A DNA stretch of 64,000 nt from Rhopalosiphum padi (lineage: Eukaryota; Arthropoda; Insecta; Hemiptera; Aphididae). The notes beneath the pieces are model-generated. The model saw only the letters and a program-made list of their open reading frames with translations, searched no databases and was not told where the DNA came from. Position numbers and translations under genes: made by a program. The DNA lies in assembly GCF_020882245.1 (NCBI RefSeq), contig NW_026869996.1, positions 12,128,691 through 12,192,690 on the forward strand, written 5' to 3'. Position 1 is the first letter of the stretch; every line of letters starts with the position of its first letter. Shown here piece after piece: positions 29,001 to 41,842 of the stretch.

Positions 29001-32000
29001 TTACATTCACTTATTTAATTAAAGCTTATACTTAATAACACCTTAAAACGTGTATTTATAAGATAATTTAGTCAAATATTACAAATTCATATTTTTAACT
29101 GCTTATAGAACACTCAATTCTCATGTTAATGTTTTCAAGCTCAGACCATTAGATTAAGCAAGAAATTATAATTTATTATTATTAACTTTCATTAATTTCA
29201 CTTAAGCTTATTCTTCATAAACACCTTAATACGTGTTTTTATATGATAATTTAGACAAATATTAAAAATTCATATTTTTAACTCCTTATAGAACACTTAA
29301 TTCTCATGTTAATGTTTTCATGCTCAGACCATTAGATTAAGCAAGAAATTATAATTTTCTATTTTTTACATTCACTTATTTAATTAAAGCTTATACTTAA
29401 TAACACTTTAATACGTGCTTTTATATGATATTTTAGACAAATATTAAAAATTCATATTTTTTAACTCCTTATAGAACACTCAATTCTCATGTTAATGTTT
29501 TCAAGCTCAGACCATTAGATTAAACAAGAAATTATAATTTATTATTATTAACATTTATTAATTTCACTTTAGCTTATACTTCATAAACACCTTAAAACGT
29601 GTTTTTATAAGATAATTTAGTCAAATATTACAAATTCATATTTTTAACTCCTTATAGAACACTTAATTCTCATGTTAATGTTTTCAAGCTCATACCATTA
29701 GATTAAGCAAGAAATTATAATTTATTATTATTAACTTTCATTAATTTCACTTAAGCTTATACTTCATAAACACCTTAATACGTGTTTTTATATGATAATT
29801 TAGACAAATATTAAAAATTCATATTTTTAACTCCTTATAGAACACTTAATTCTCATGTTAGTGTCATCAAACTCTGACCATTAGATTAAGCAAGAAATTA
29901 TAATTTATTATTATTAACATTTATTAATTTCACTTTAGCTTATACTTCATAAACACCTTAAAACGTGTTTTTATAAGATAATTTAGTCAAATATTACAAA
30001 TTCATATTTTTAACTCCTTATAGAACACTTAATTCTCATGTTAGTGTCATCAAACTCTGACCATTAGATTAAGCAAGAAATTCTAATTTATTATTATTAT
30101 CTTTCATTATTTCACTTAAGATTATACTTCATAAACATTATAAAACGTGTTTTTATATGATAATTTAGTCAATTATTACAAATCCATATTTTTAACTGCT
30201 TATAAATCACTCAATTCTCATGTTAGTGTCATCATACTAAGACCATTAGATTAAGCAAGAAATTCTAATTTATTATTATTAACTTTCATTAATTTCACTT
30301 AAGCTTATACTTCATAAACAATATAAAACGTGTTTTTTATATGATAATTTAGACAAATATTAAAAATTCATATGTATTTCATATTGAAAAAAAACATCTG
30401 GTAGATTTGTACTTTCTTTTATTATTTATCATAATTATTGTTTCTCCGACTATTATATTTATTTAATCGACTACTTTTTTTTAGATGGCAGTACAGCAGA
30501 TCACTCAAGGCTTGCTGAGACATGACTTCGCATTCATACCACTTGGGAAAGTATCATCATCTTACATTGAAAATTAACTGGAAGATACTGATAATTATAT
30601 AGGTTTTATGCAATGTACGTTAAATGATTATTGAATGTAATTGATAGTAAATTAATAGTAGTGTAACAATTGAAAATTTGTTAAAAGTCTGAATAAAGGT
30701 TTGGGAAACACCGTTAGCTTGTAATGTTAATTCATAATACTTGCCTTAGCTATAAAAATCTTTTAATATTATTTACTACGTTTAATTGGTTTTACTTTAA
30801 CCATAACCCAAAGTGATTTAATTTAAATTGTCAAGTTTCAGTAGATGTGTTACGATGATTTATTCAATTATAATTTCATATTATTATGTTCAAATCAGAA
30901 TTATTTATGAAGAATAGTAATGTCATATGATATTGCAAACAGTCAATTTTATATTATCCTATGATTGTATTTATATGATAAAATTATTTTACATTCAAAT
31001 TCAACAAAACATCTGGTAGATTTTTAATATCTTTGATTGCTTATCATAATTAATGTGTCTTATCATCTGTTTAATGATTATATTTCATATCTTTTTGCAT
31101 TTATACATTTTTTATTTGTATTTATGTTTTAACTGTAAAATTTATTCAAATATTTTCTATTATGAGTGTAGTTTGTCTTTTAATTTTTGTTTGATTGTTT
31201 TAACTTCTAAATTATTCAGTGTTTCCCACACACTAGTTGTCATAAAAAGATTTTCGTTCACCTTATGGTGTGTAGTAGTGACATTTTATCCTCCAATTAT
31301 TTTACAAATTTAACTTACTAAATTTTTTCAGATGACAGTATAAAGAACACTAGATGCATGCTGAGACATGAATTCACATTTCTACCACTTCGGAAAGTAT
31401 CAATGTCTTACGTGGAAAATGGACTAGAAAATACTGATAATATTAATGGTTTTATGCAATGTACGTTTAATGGTTATCGAATGTAATTGATAGTAAATTA
31501 ACATTAGTGTAACTAAAAGTTAGTGCCAAGAAACTCTGACCATTAGATTAAGAAAATTATACAAATTTTCTATTATTAATTTTCATTAATTTCACTTAAG
31601 CTTATACTTCATATACACCTTAATACGTGTTTTTATATGATAATTTAGACAAATATTAAAAATTCATATTTTTAACTCCTTATAGAACACTCAATTCTCA
31701 TGTTAATGTTTTCAAGCTCAGACCATTAGATTAAGCAAGAAAATATAATTTATTATTATTAACTTTCATTAATTTCACTTAAGCTTATACTTCATAAACA
31801 CCTTAATACGTGTTTTTATATGATAATTAGACAAATATTAAAAATTCATATTTTTAACTCCTTATAGAACACTTAATTCTCATGTTAATGTTTTCAAGCT
31901 CTGACCATTAGATTCATAAAAGATTTCTAATTTTCTATTATTAACTTTCAATTATTTAATTTAAGCTTTTACTTCACTTACACTATAAAACATGTTTTTA

Positions 32001-35000
32001 TATGATAATTTAGACAAAAATTACAAATTCATATTTTTAACTGCTTATTAATCACTCAATTCTCATGTTAGTGTCATCATACTAAGACCATTAGATTAAG
32101 CAAGAAATTATAATTTATTATTATTAACTTTCATTAATTTCACTTAGCTTATACTTCATAAACACCTTAATACAAGTTTTTATATGATAATTTAGACAAA
32201 TATTAAAAATTCATATTTTTAACTCCTTATAGAACACTTAATTCTCATGTTAATGTTTTCAAGCTCAGACCATTAGATTAAGCAAGAAATTCTAATTTTC
32301 TCTTTTTTACATTCACTTATTTAATTAAAGCTTATACTTCATAACACTTTAATACGTGCTTTTATATGATAATTTAGACAAATATTAAAAATTCATATTT
32401 TTAACTCCTTATAGAACACTCAATTCTCATGTTAATGTTTTCAAGCTCAGACCATTAGATTAAGCAAGAAATTATAATTTATTATTATTAACTTTCATTA
32501 ATTTCACTTAAGCTTATACTTCATAAACATTATAAAACGTGTTTTTATATGATAATTTAGTCAAATATTACAAATCCATATTTTTAACTGCTTATAGAAC
32601 ACTCAATTCTCATGTTAATGTTTTCAAGCTCAGACCATTAGATTAAGCATGAAATTATAATTTATTATTATTAACTTTCATTAATTTCACTTAAGCTTAT
32701 TCTTCATAAACACCTTAATACGTGTTTTTATATGATAATTTAGACAAATATTAAAAATTCATATTTTTAACTCCTTATAGAACACTTAATTCTCATGTTA
32801 ATGTTTTCATGCTCAGACCATTAGATTAAGCAAGAAATTATAATTTTCTATTTTTTACATTCACTTATTTAATTAAAGCTTATACTTAATAACACTTTAA
32901 TACGTGCTTTTATATGATATTTTAGACAAATATTAAAAATTCATATTTTTAACTCCTTATAGAACACTCAATTCTCATGTTAATGTTTTCAAGCTCAGAC
33001 CATTAGATTAAGCAAGAAATTATAATTTTCTATTTTTTACATTCACTTATTTAATTAAAGCTTATACTTAATAACACCTTAAAACGTGTATTTATAAGAT
33101 AATTTAGTCAAATATTACAAATTCATATTTTTAACTGCTTATAGAACACTCAATTCTCATGTTAATGTTTTCAAGCTCAGACCATTAGATTAAGCAAGAA
33201 ATTATAATTTTCTATTTTTTACATTCACTTATTTAATTAAAGCTTATACTTAATAACACCTTAAAACGTGTATTTATAAGATAATTTAGTCAAATATTAC
33301 AAATTCATATTTTTAACTGCTTATAGAACAGTCAATTCTCATGTTAATGTTTTCAAGCTCAGACCATTAGATTAAACAAGAAATTATAATTTATTATTAT
33401 TAACATTTATTAATTTCACTTTAGCTTATACTTCATAAACACCTTAAAAACGTGTTTTTATAAGATAATTTAGTCAAATATTACAAATTCATATTTTTAA
33501 CTCCTTATAGAACACTTAATTCTCATGTTAGTGTCATCAAACTCTGACCATTAGATTAAGCAAGAAATTCTAATTTATTATTATTATCTTTCATTATTTC
33601 ACTTAAGATTATACTTCATAAACATTATAAAACGTGTTTTTATATGATAATTTAGTCAATTATTACAAATCCATATTTTTAACTGCTTATAAATCACTCA
33701 ATTCTCATGTTAGTGTCATCATACTAAGACCATTAGATTAAGCAAGAAATTCTAATTTATTATTATTAACTTTCATTAATTTCACTTAAGCTTATACTTC
33801 ATAAACAATATAAAACGTGTTTTTATATGATAATTTAGACAAATATTAAAAATTCATATGTATTTCATATTGAAAAAAAACATCTGGTAGATTTGTACTT
33901 TCTTTTATTATTTATCATAATTATTGTTTCTCCGACTATTATATTTATTTAATCGACTACTTTTTTTTAGATGGCAGTACAGCAGATCACTCAAGGCTTG
34001 CTGAGACATGACTTCGCATTCATACCACTTGGGAAAGTATCATCATCTTACATTGAAAATTAACTGGAAGATACTGATAATTATATAGGTTTTATGCAAT
34101 GTACGTTAAATGATTATTGAATGTAATTGATAGTAAATTAATAGTAGTGTAACAATTGAAAATTTGTTAAAAGTCTGAATAAAGGTTTGGGAAACACCGT
34201 TAGCTTGTAATGTTAATTCATAATACTTGCCTTAGCTATAAAAATCTTTTAATATTATTTACTACGTTTAATTGGTTTTACTTTAACCATAACCCAAAGT
34301 GATTTAATTTAAATTGTCAAGTTTCAGTAGATGTGTTACGATGATTTATTCAATTATAATTTCATATTATTATGTTCAAATCAGAATTATTTATGAAGAA
34401 TAGTAATGTCATATGATATTGCAAACAGTCAATTTTATATTATCCTATGATTGTATTTATATGATAAAATTATTTTACATTCAAATTCAACAAAACATCT
34501 GGTAGATTTTTAATATCTTTGATTGCTTATCATAATTAATGTGTCTTATCATCTGTTTAATGATTATATTTCATATCTTTTTGCATTTATACATTTTTAT
34601 TTGTATTTATGTTTTAACTGTAAAATTTATTCAAATATTTTCTATTATGAGTGTAGTTTGTCTTTTAATTTTTGTTTGATTGTTTTAACTTCTAAATTAT
34701 TCAGTGTTTCCCACACACTAGTTGTCATAAAAAGATTTTCGTTCACCTTATGGTGTGTAGTAGTGACATTTTATCCTCCAATTATTTTACAAATTTAACT
34801 TACTAAATTTTTTCAGATGACAGTATAAAGAACACTAGATGCATGCTGAGACATGAATTCACATTTCTACCACTTCGGAAAGTATCAATGTCTTACGTGG
34901 AAAATGGACTAGAAAATACTGATAATATTAATGGTTTTATGCAATGTACGTTTAATGGTTATCGAATGTAATTGATAGTAAATTAACATTAGTGTAACTA

Positions 35001-37260
35001 AAAGTTAGTGCCAAGAAACTCTGACCATTAGATTAAGAAAATTATACAAATTTTCTATTATTAATTTTCATTAATTTCACTTAAGCTTATACTTCATATA
35101 CACCTTAATACGTGTTTTTATATGATAATTTAGACTAATATTAAAAATTTCTTATTTTTAACTCCTTATAGAACACTCAATTCTCATGTTAATGTTTTCA
35201 AGCTCAGACCATTAGATTAAGCAAGAAATTATAATTTATTATTATTAACTTTCATTAATTTCACTTAAGCTTATACTTCATAAACATTATAAAACGTGTT
35301 TTTATATGATAATTTAGTCAAATATTACAAATCCATATTTTTAACTGCTTATAGAACACTCAATTCTCATGTTAATGTTTTCAAGCTCAGACCATTAGAT
35401 TAAGCATGAAATTATAATTTATTATTATTAACTTTCATTAATTTCACTTAAGCTTATTCTTCATAAACACCTTAATACGTGTTTTTATATGATAATTTAG
35501 ACAAATATTAAAAATTCATATTTTTAACTCCTTATAGAACACTTAATTCTCATGTTAATGTTTTCATGCTCAGACCATTAGATTAAGCAAGAAATTATAA
35601 TTTTCTATTTTTTACATTCACTTATTTAATTAAAGCTTATACTTAATAACACTTTAATACGTGCTTTTATATGATATTTTAGACAAATATTAAAAATTCA
35701 TATTTTTAACTCCTTATAGAACACTCAATTCTCATGTTAATGTTTTCAAGCTCAGACCATTAGATTAAGCAAGAAATTATAATTTTCTATTTTTTACATT
35801 CACTTATTTAATTAAAGCTTATACTTAATAACACCTTAAAACGTGTATTTATAAGATAATTTAGTCAAATATTACAAATTCATATTTTTAACTGCTTATA
35901 GAACACTCAATTCTCATGTTAATGTTTTCAAGCTCAGACCATTAGATTAAGCAAGAAATTATAATTTATTATTATTAACTTTCATTAATTTCACTTAAGC
36001 TTATTCTTCATAAACACCTTAATACGTGTTTTTATATGATAATTTAGACAAATATTAAAAATTCATATTTTTAACTCCTTATAGAACACTTAATTCTCAT
36101 GTTAATGTTTTCATGCTCAGACCATTAGATTAAGCAAGAAATTATAATTTTCTATTTTTTACATTCACTTATTTAATTAAAGCTTATACTTAATAACACT
36201 TTAATACGTGCTTTTATATGATATTTTAGACAAATATTAAAAATTCATATTTTTAACTCCTTATAGAACACTCAATTCTCATGTTAATGTTTTCAAGCTC
36301 AGACCATTAGATTAAACAAGAAATTATAATTTATTATTATTAACATTTATTAATTTCACTTTAGCTTATACTTCATAAACACCTTAAAACGTGTTTTTAT
36401 AAGATAATTTAGTCAAATATTACAAATTCATATTTTTAACTCCTTATAGAACACTTAATTCTCATGTTAATGTTTTCAAGCTCATACCATTAGATTAAGC
36501 AAGAAATTATAATTTATTATTATTAACTTTCATTAATTTCACTTAAGCTTATACTTCATAAACACCTTAATACGTGTTTTTATATGATAATTTAGACAAA
36601 TATTAAAAATTCATATTTTTAACTCCTTATAGAACACTTAATTCTCATGTTAGTGTCATCAAACTCTGACCATTAGATTAAGCAAGAAATTCTAATTTAT
36701 TATTATTATCTTTCATTATTTCACTTAAGATTATACTTCATAAACATTATAAAACGTGTTTTTATATGATAATTTAGTCAATTATTACAAATCCATATTT
36801 TTAACTGCTTATAAATCACTCAATTCTCATGTTAGTGTCATCATACTAAGACCATTAGATTAAGCAAGAAATTCTAATTTATTATTATTAACTTTCATTA
36901 ATTTCACTTAAGCTTATACTTCATAAACAATATAAAACGTGTTTTTATATGATAATTTAGACAAATATTAAAAATTCATATGTATTTCATATTGAAAAAA
37001 AACATCTGGTAGATTTGTACTTTCTTTTATTATTTATCATAATTATTGTTTCTCCGACTATTATATTTATTTAATCGACTACTTTTTTTTAGATGGCAGT
37101 ACAGCAGATCACTCAAGGCTTGCTGAGACATGAGTTCGCATTCATACCACTTGGGAAAGTATCATCATCTTACATTGAAAATTAACTGGAAGATACTGAT
37201 AATTATATAGGTTTTATGCAATGTACGTTAAATGATTATTGAATGTAATTGATAGTAAAT
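23060..37260 (+). repeat. 6,794-bp higher-order repeat, two near-identical copies
   Basis: Rare variants recur exactly 6,794 bp apart. 'agattcataaaagatttc' occurs near 25118 and 31912, 'gcaagaaaatataattt' near 24945 and 31739, and 'gactaatattaaaaatttc' near 28340 and 35134. Each copy contains two B and two A cassettes. The second copy lacks one monomer shortly before the B cassette at 37093, so that cassette sits 6,608 bp after its partner at 30485. The near-identity implies recent duplication, or an assembly artefact. The boundaries are approximate. Confidence 0.78.
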
Positions 37261-39623
37261 TAACATTAGTGTAACAAAAAGTTAGTGCCAAGAAACTCTG
37301 ACCATTAGATTAAGAAAATTATACAAATTTTCTATTATTAATTTTCATTAATTTCACTTAAGCTTATACTTCATAAACACCTTAATACGTGTTTTTATAT
37401 GATAATTTAGACAAATATTAAAAATTCATATTTTTAACTCCTTATAGAACACTCAATTCTCATGTTAATGTTTTCAAGCTCAGACCATTAGATTAAGCAA
37501 GAAATTATAATTTTCTATTTTTTACATTCACTTATTTAATTAAAGCTTATACTTAATAACACTTTAATACGTGCTTTTATATGATATTTTAGACAAATAT
37601 TAAAAATTCATATTTTTAACTCCTTATAGAACACTCAATTCTCATGTTAATGTTTTCAAGCTCAGACCATTAGATTAAGCAAGAAATTATAATTTTCTAT
37701 TTTTTACATTCACTTATTTAATTAAAGCTTATACTTAATAACACCTTAAAACGTGTATTTATAAGATAATTTAGTCAAATATTACAAATTCATATTTTTA
37801 ACTGCTTATAGAACACTCAATTCTCATGTTAATGTTTTCAAGCTCAGACCATTAGATTAAGCATGAAATTATAATTTATTATTATTAACTTTCATTAATT
37901 TCACTTAAGCTTATTCTTCATAAACACCTTAATACGTGTTTTTATATGATAATTTAGACAAATATTAAAAATTCATATTTTTTAACTCCTTATAGAACAC
38001 TGAATTCTCATGTTAATGTTTTCAAGCTCAGACCATTAGATTAAGCAAGAAATTATAATTTTCTATTTTTTACATTCACTTATTTAATTAAAGCTTATAC
38101 TTCATAAACACCTTAATACGTGTTTTTATATGATAATTTAGACAAATATTAAAAATTCATATTTTTAACTCCTTATAGAACACTCAATTCTCATGTTAAT
38201 GTTTTCAAGCTCAGACCATTAGATTAAGCAAGAAATTATAATTTTCTATTTTTTACATTCACTTATTTAATTAAAGCTTATACTTAATAACACCTTAAAA
38301 CGTGTATTTATAAGATAATTTAGTCAAATATTACAAATTCATATTTTTAACTGCTTATAGAACACTCAATTCTCATGTTAATGTTTTCAAGCTCAGACCA
38401 TTAGATTAAGCAAGAAATTATAATTTATTATTATTAACTTTCATTAATTTCACTTAAGCTTATTCTTCATAAACACCTTAATACGTGTTTTTATATGATA
38501 ATTTAGACAAATATTAAAAATTCATATTTTTAACTCCTTATAGAACACTTAATTCTCATGTTAATGTTTTCATGCTCAGACCATTAGATTAAGCAAGAAA
38601 TTATAATTTATTATTATTAACTTTCATTAATTTCACTTAAGCTTATACTTCATAAACACCTTAATACGTGTTTTTATATGATAATTTAGACAAATATTAA
38701 AAATTCATATTTTTAACTCCTTATAGAACACTTAATTCTCATGTTAGTGTCATCAAACTCTGACCATTAGATTAAGCAAGAAATTCTAATTTATTATTAT
38801 TATCTTTCATTATTTCACTTAAGATTATACTTCATAAACATTATAAAACGTGTTTTTATATGATAATTTAGTCAATTATTACAAATCCATATTTTTAACT
38901 GCTTATAAATCACTCAATTCTCATGTTAGTGTCATCATACTAAGACCATTAGATTAAGCAAGAAATTCTAATTTATTATTATTAACTTTCATTAATTTCA
39001 CTTAAGCTTATACTTCATAAACAATATAAAAACGTGTTTTTATATGATAATTTAGACAAATATTAAAAATTCATATGTATTTCATATTGAAAAAAAACAT
39101 CTGGTAGATTTGTACTTTCTTTTATTATTTATCATAATTATTGTTTCTCCGACTATTATATTTATTTAATCGACTACTTTTTTTAGATGGCAGTACAGCA
39201 GATCACTCAAGGCTTGCTGAGACATGAGTTCGCATTCATACCACTTGGGAAAGTATCATCATCTTACATTGAAAATTAACTGGAAGATACTGATAATTAT
39301 ATAGGTTTTATGCAATGTACGTTAAATGATTATTGAATGTAATTGATAGTAAATTAACATTAGTGTAACAAAAAGTTAGTGCCAAGAAACTCTGACCATT
39401 AGATTAAGAAAATTATACAAATTTTCTATTATTAATTTTCATTAATTTCACTTAAGCTTATACTTCATAAACACCTTAATACGTGTTTTTATATGATAAT
39501 TTAGACAAATATTAAAAATTCATATTTTTAACTCCTTATAGAACACTCAATTCTCATGTTAATGTTTTCAAGCTCAGACCATTAGATTAAGCAAGAAATT
39601 ATAATTTTCTATTTTTTACATTA

Positions 39624-40123
39624 NNNNNNNNNNNNNNNNNNNNNNNNNNNNNNNNNNNNNNNNNNNNNNNNNNNNNNNNNNNNNNNNNNNNNNNNNNNNN
39701 NNNNNNNNNNNNNNNNNNNNNNNNNNNNNNNNNNNNNNNNNNNNNNNNNNNNNNNNNNNNNNNNNNNNNNNNNNNNNNNNNNNNNNNNNNNNNNNNNNNN
39801 NNNNNNNNNNNNNNNNNNNNNNNNNNNNNNNNNNNNNNNNNNNNNNNNNNNNNNNNNNNNNNNNNNNNNNNNNNNNNNNNNNNNNNNNNNNNNNNNNNNN
39901 NNNNNNNNNNNNNNNNNNNNNNNNNNNNNNNNNNNNNNNNNNNNNNNNNNNNNNNNNNNNNNNNNNNNNNNNNNNNNNNNNNNNNNNNNNNNNNNNNNNN
40001 NNNNNNNNNNNNNNNNNNNNNNNNNNNNNNNNNNNNNNNNNNNNNNNNNNNNNNNNNNNNNNNNNNNNNNNNNNNNNNNNNNNNNNNNNNNNNNNNNNNN
40101 NNNNNNNNNNNNNNNNNNNNNNN
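39624..40123. other. Assembly gap, 500 N
   Basis: This run of exactly 500 unknown bases is a conventional placeholder size, so the real distance is unknown. It falls inside a satellite monomer on its left side. Confidence 0.99.
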
Positions 40124-40376
40124 GACAAATATCAAAAAGTAACTCACTGAATACCGATTAATGGTTATTGTAATACACATAAATATTATATAAACACTAT
40201 CATGTAGGACAAATCACAAATATATATTAGATATTATATTATAAAAAATAATATTGAAATCATAATAGGTACAAGGTTATAAAATTAATTTGTAAAGTTT
40301 AATTTTATTGGTAACAAAAAAATACATGTTAACTTAATTAAGTAATACTTACATAGTGTATTTTATATGTAACTAT
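40124..40376. other. AT-rich edge of the array, no gene seen
   Basis: Immediately after the gap 'gacaaatatcaaaaagt' resembles the monomer phrase 'gacaaatattaaaaatt', and 'gacaaatcacaaatatatat' near 40208 resembles another monomer phrase. This suggests the satellite ends in decayed copies here. Nothing else is recognisable. Confidence 0.45.
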
Positions 40377-40437
40377 CAGGTGCATATACAGGGGGGGTTT
40401 CACCCCCCACCCCAATTTTTTTTTATGTACGCGCCTG
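40377..40437. mobile_element. 61-bp miniature hAT-like element
   Basis: It begins CAGGTGCATATACAGG and ends TATGTACGCGCCTG, imperfect inverted termini. It is flanked on both sides by the identical 8-mer GTAACTAT (40369-40376 and 40438-40445), the target duplication size of hAT elements. Between the termini is a G-run followed by a C-run. At 61 bp it is little more than two ends joined together. Confidence 0.8.
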
Positions 40438-40863
40438 GTAACTATACTAATAATAATAAATAATAATTTATAATAATTCATCACTTAATCTAATTTAGTT
40501 ATTCTCTATCAAATTATATAAGTTTTAGAGATAAAACCAATAATGGAAACGGAAATTTAATAACAGCAATAATTTAATAAAGTAATGTAAATAATTTTTT
40601 ACCAAGGGATACCTAGAATATTTTCCATTTACAACAAATACTCCGATGTGATACACATCGAGTGGCCTATCAAATTAAACTACACGATTGTAAATTTAAA
40701 TAATCTATTTTTCCAACTTGTTGTACTAAAAAATGAATAAATGTTTGAATTCCTCAAATAATCGAAAATAAATAACAAATACACAATATTCGTAATTATT
40801 ACTATTTTCCATACACATACGTATGATGTTACGTTTAGACTTGATACACTTAGGCGTACTTAC
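40438..40863. other. Presumed intron of the minus-strand gene
   Basis: This AT-rich sequence lies between the 500-N gap and the first exon of the minus-strand gene. A minus-strand acceptor-like 'gatag' near 40671 opens a short stretch that hits a stop in the expected phase, so I do not call a second exon. The remaining exons probably lie in or beyond the gap, or in the unsequenced array edge. Confidence 0.4.
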
Positions 40864-41019
40864 CTTATATTTGAGTCGTATCGATTCTCTCCGCCGAATT
40901 CTGCTATGAAATTCACTAACACTATGTAAGAACGCGTTTTCTTTGTCAATTGCCGTGCTACCAGGCAATTGGCATTTCGTTGACAAAGATTTTCTTGAAT
41001 TTTTTGACGTGGGAGCCAT
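40864..41019 (-). CDS. First coding exon of an unidentified gene, partial
   Basis: On the minus strand, ATG at 41019 sits in 'aatcaatATGG', a good initiation context. The frame is open for exactly 52 codons and then meets a strong donor, AAG|GTAAGTA, at 40863, leaving phase 0. The peptide begins MAPTSKNSRKSLSTK, is rich in Lys, Arg and Ser, contains a KEN tripeptide near residues 26-28, and then LHSVSEFHSR and a basic run RIRRRES. That composition suits a nuclear protein, and KEN can be a degradation signal, but one tripeptide is weak evidence. Downstream exons are not visible. The faint 'FLxxVxxFH' spacing recalls the start of ARID domains but lacks the GxP that should follow, so I assign no family. 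It is arranged head-to-head with coilin. Confidence 0.6.
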
Positions 41020-41842
41020 ATTGATTTGTTATTTTACGACGGCGCACAATTTTGAAATAAACGGGTGTTACGACTTATTGTTAAAACATAAAACAAATTT
41101 AAAAATATCAATAAAACACTATGTTATTCAGAATATACGACCAAAACGTTCGAAATGAAACACAACAAATTATACTACACTCAAATTATGTAAAATAATA
41201 AAAATATATCTGTCTAAAACCTTAACTAACGTAAATGGCATTACTATTATTTGTTATTAATAATTAATAATTATTATAATTTTTTATCACATAGGTAAAT
41301 ACACGTCGATAAAAAACAATGGTATAATAGTAACGGATTTTTTTCGAAATTTTCCTATGATAACACAGTTATCGTGCGTGTTACAGTGTCGCCACTGCTA
41401 GTGATTTCTCTATTCAGTGTTCACCTACGGCGATAAGAATAGCGGTAGATAATACAACCGTGGTTGTATTGTTGTTGTCTGTCGGTATTATTTTGAAATA
41501 TTTGAAGCATGTTGATACTACCGGGCACCGGCTCAGCGGCTTGTAACTCGTGTATTCTTAATTCTTATTTTGTCTGCAAAATTCTAAATGTATACAGTGG
41601 AACTGACTGACTTTTATTTAAATGTTTTTCTCCATTTAATTGATTTCCATTACTTCACTGTTTAAGTTTATTGTCATCAGACACAAATACATAAAAGTGG
41701 CTACTGATTAAACTATTTGTTAAAAACTTATAAATTTCTCAATCGTTTTTCTTAGATTCACTTAAGCTATACTACATTTATGAATGACTAATTTTAGTTT
41801 TAAATTTTATTAAATAGTAATTGAAATATATTTTTTTTTAAA
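41020..41842. promoter_or_regulatory. Bidirectional promoter between the minus-strand gene and coilin
   Basis: The two start codons point away from each other across 823 bp. The part at 41340-41540 is less AT-rich and contains several CG dinucleotides and a palindrome. It is the likeliest core and 5'-UTR region for coilin. No TATA box in a convincing position was found. The call rests on geometry; no transcription start can be read directly. Confidence 0.5.
41451..41470. repeat. Perfect 9-bp inverted repeat in the shared promoter
   Basis: AATACAACC-GT-GGTTGTATT has two 9-bp arms around a 2-base centre, ~372 bp upstream of the coilin ATG. It could be a site for a dimeric transcription factor or a small hairpin. 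No factor is assigned. Confidence 0.6.

Larger units (their letters stand above)
1940..39623 (+). repeat. ~38-kb higher-order satellite array (183-bp monomers plus exon-like cassettes)
   Basis: The whole stretch is built from two ingredients, all in the same orientation. One is a ~183-bp AT-rich monomer in several subtypes. The other is a longer block of about 0.3-1.1 kb carrying exon-like cassettes (types A and B). Block spacing varies by whole monomers: A-type cassettes are separated by 1.8 to 6 kb. Neighbouring copies are nearly identical toward the right and more diverged at the far left, where the most divergent cassette (C) sits. The array runs into the assembly gap, so its right boundary and true size are unknown. 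A ~91-codon frame repeats upstream of every A-type cassette, but it lies in the intron-like part and is not treated as a gene. Confidence 0.93.

Noticed and set aside
1940..39623. CRISPR-like array of regular repeats
   Set aside because: The monomers are ~183 bp, directly adjacent, with no unique spacers, in a genome with spliced genes. It is satellite DNA.
39599..40180. Long minus-strand frames across the N run
   Set aside because: They consist of unknown bases and are artefacts of the gap.
40600..40671. Second exon of the minus-strand gene ending at a donor-like GTATCC
   Set aside because: In the required phase the stretch ends in a stop codon directly at the donor, so it does not continue the protein.
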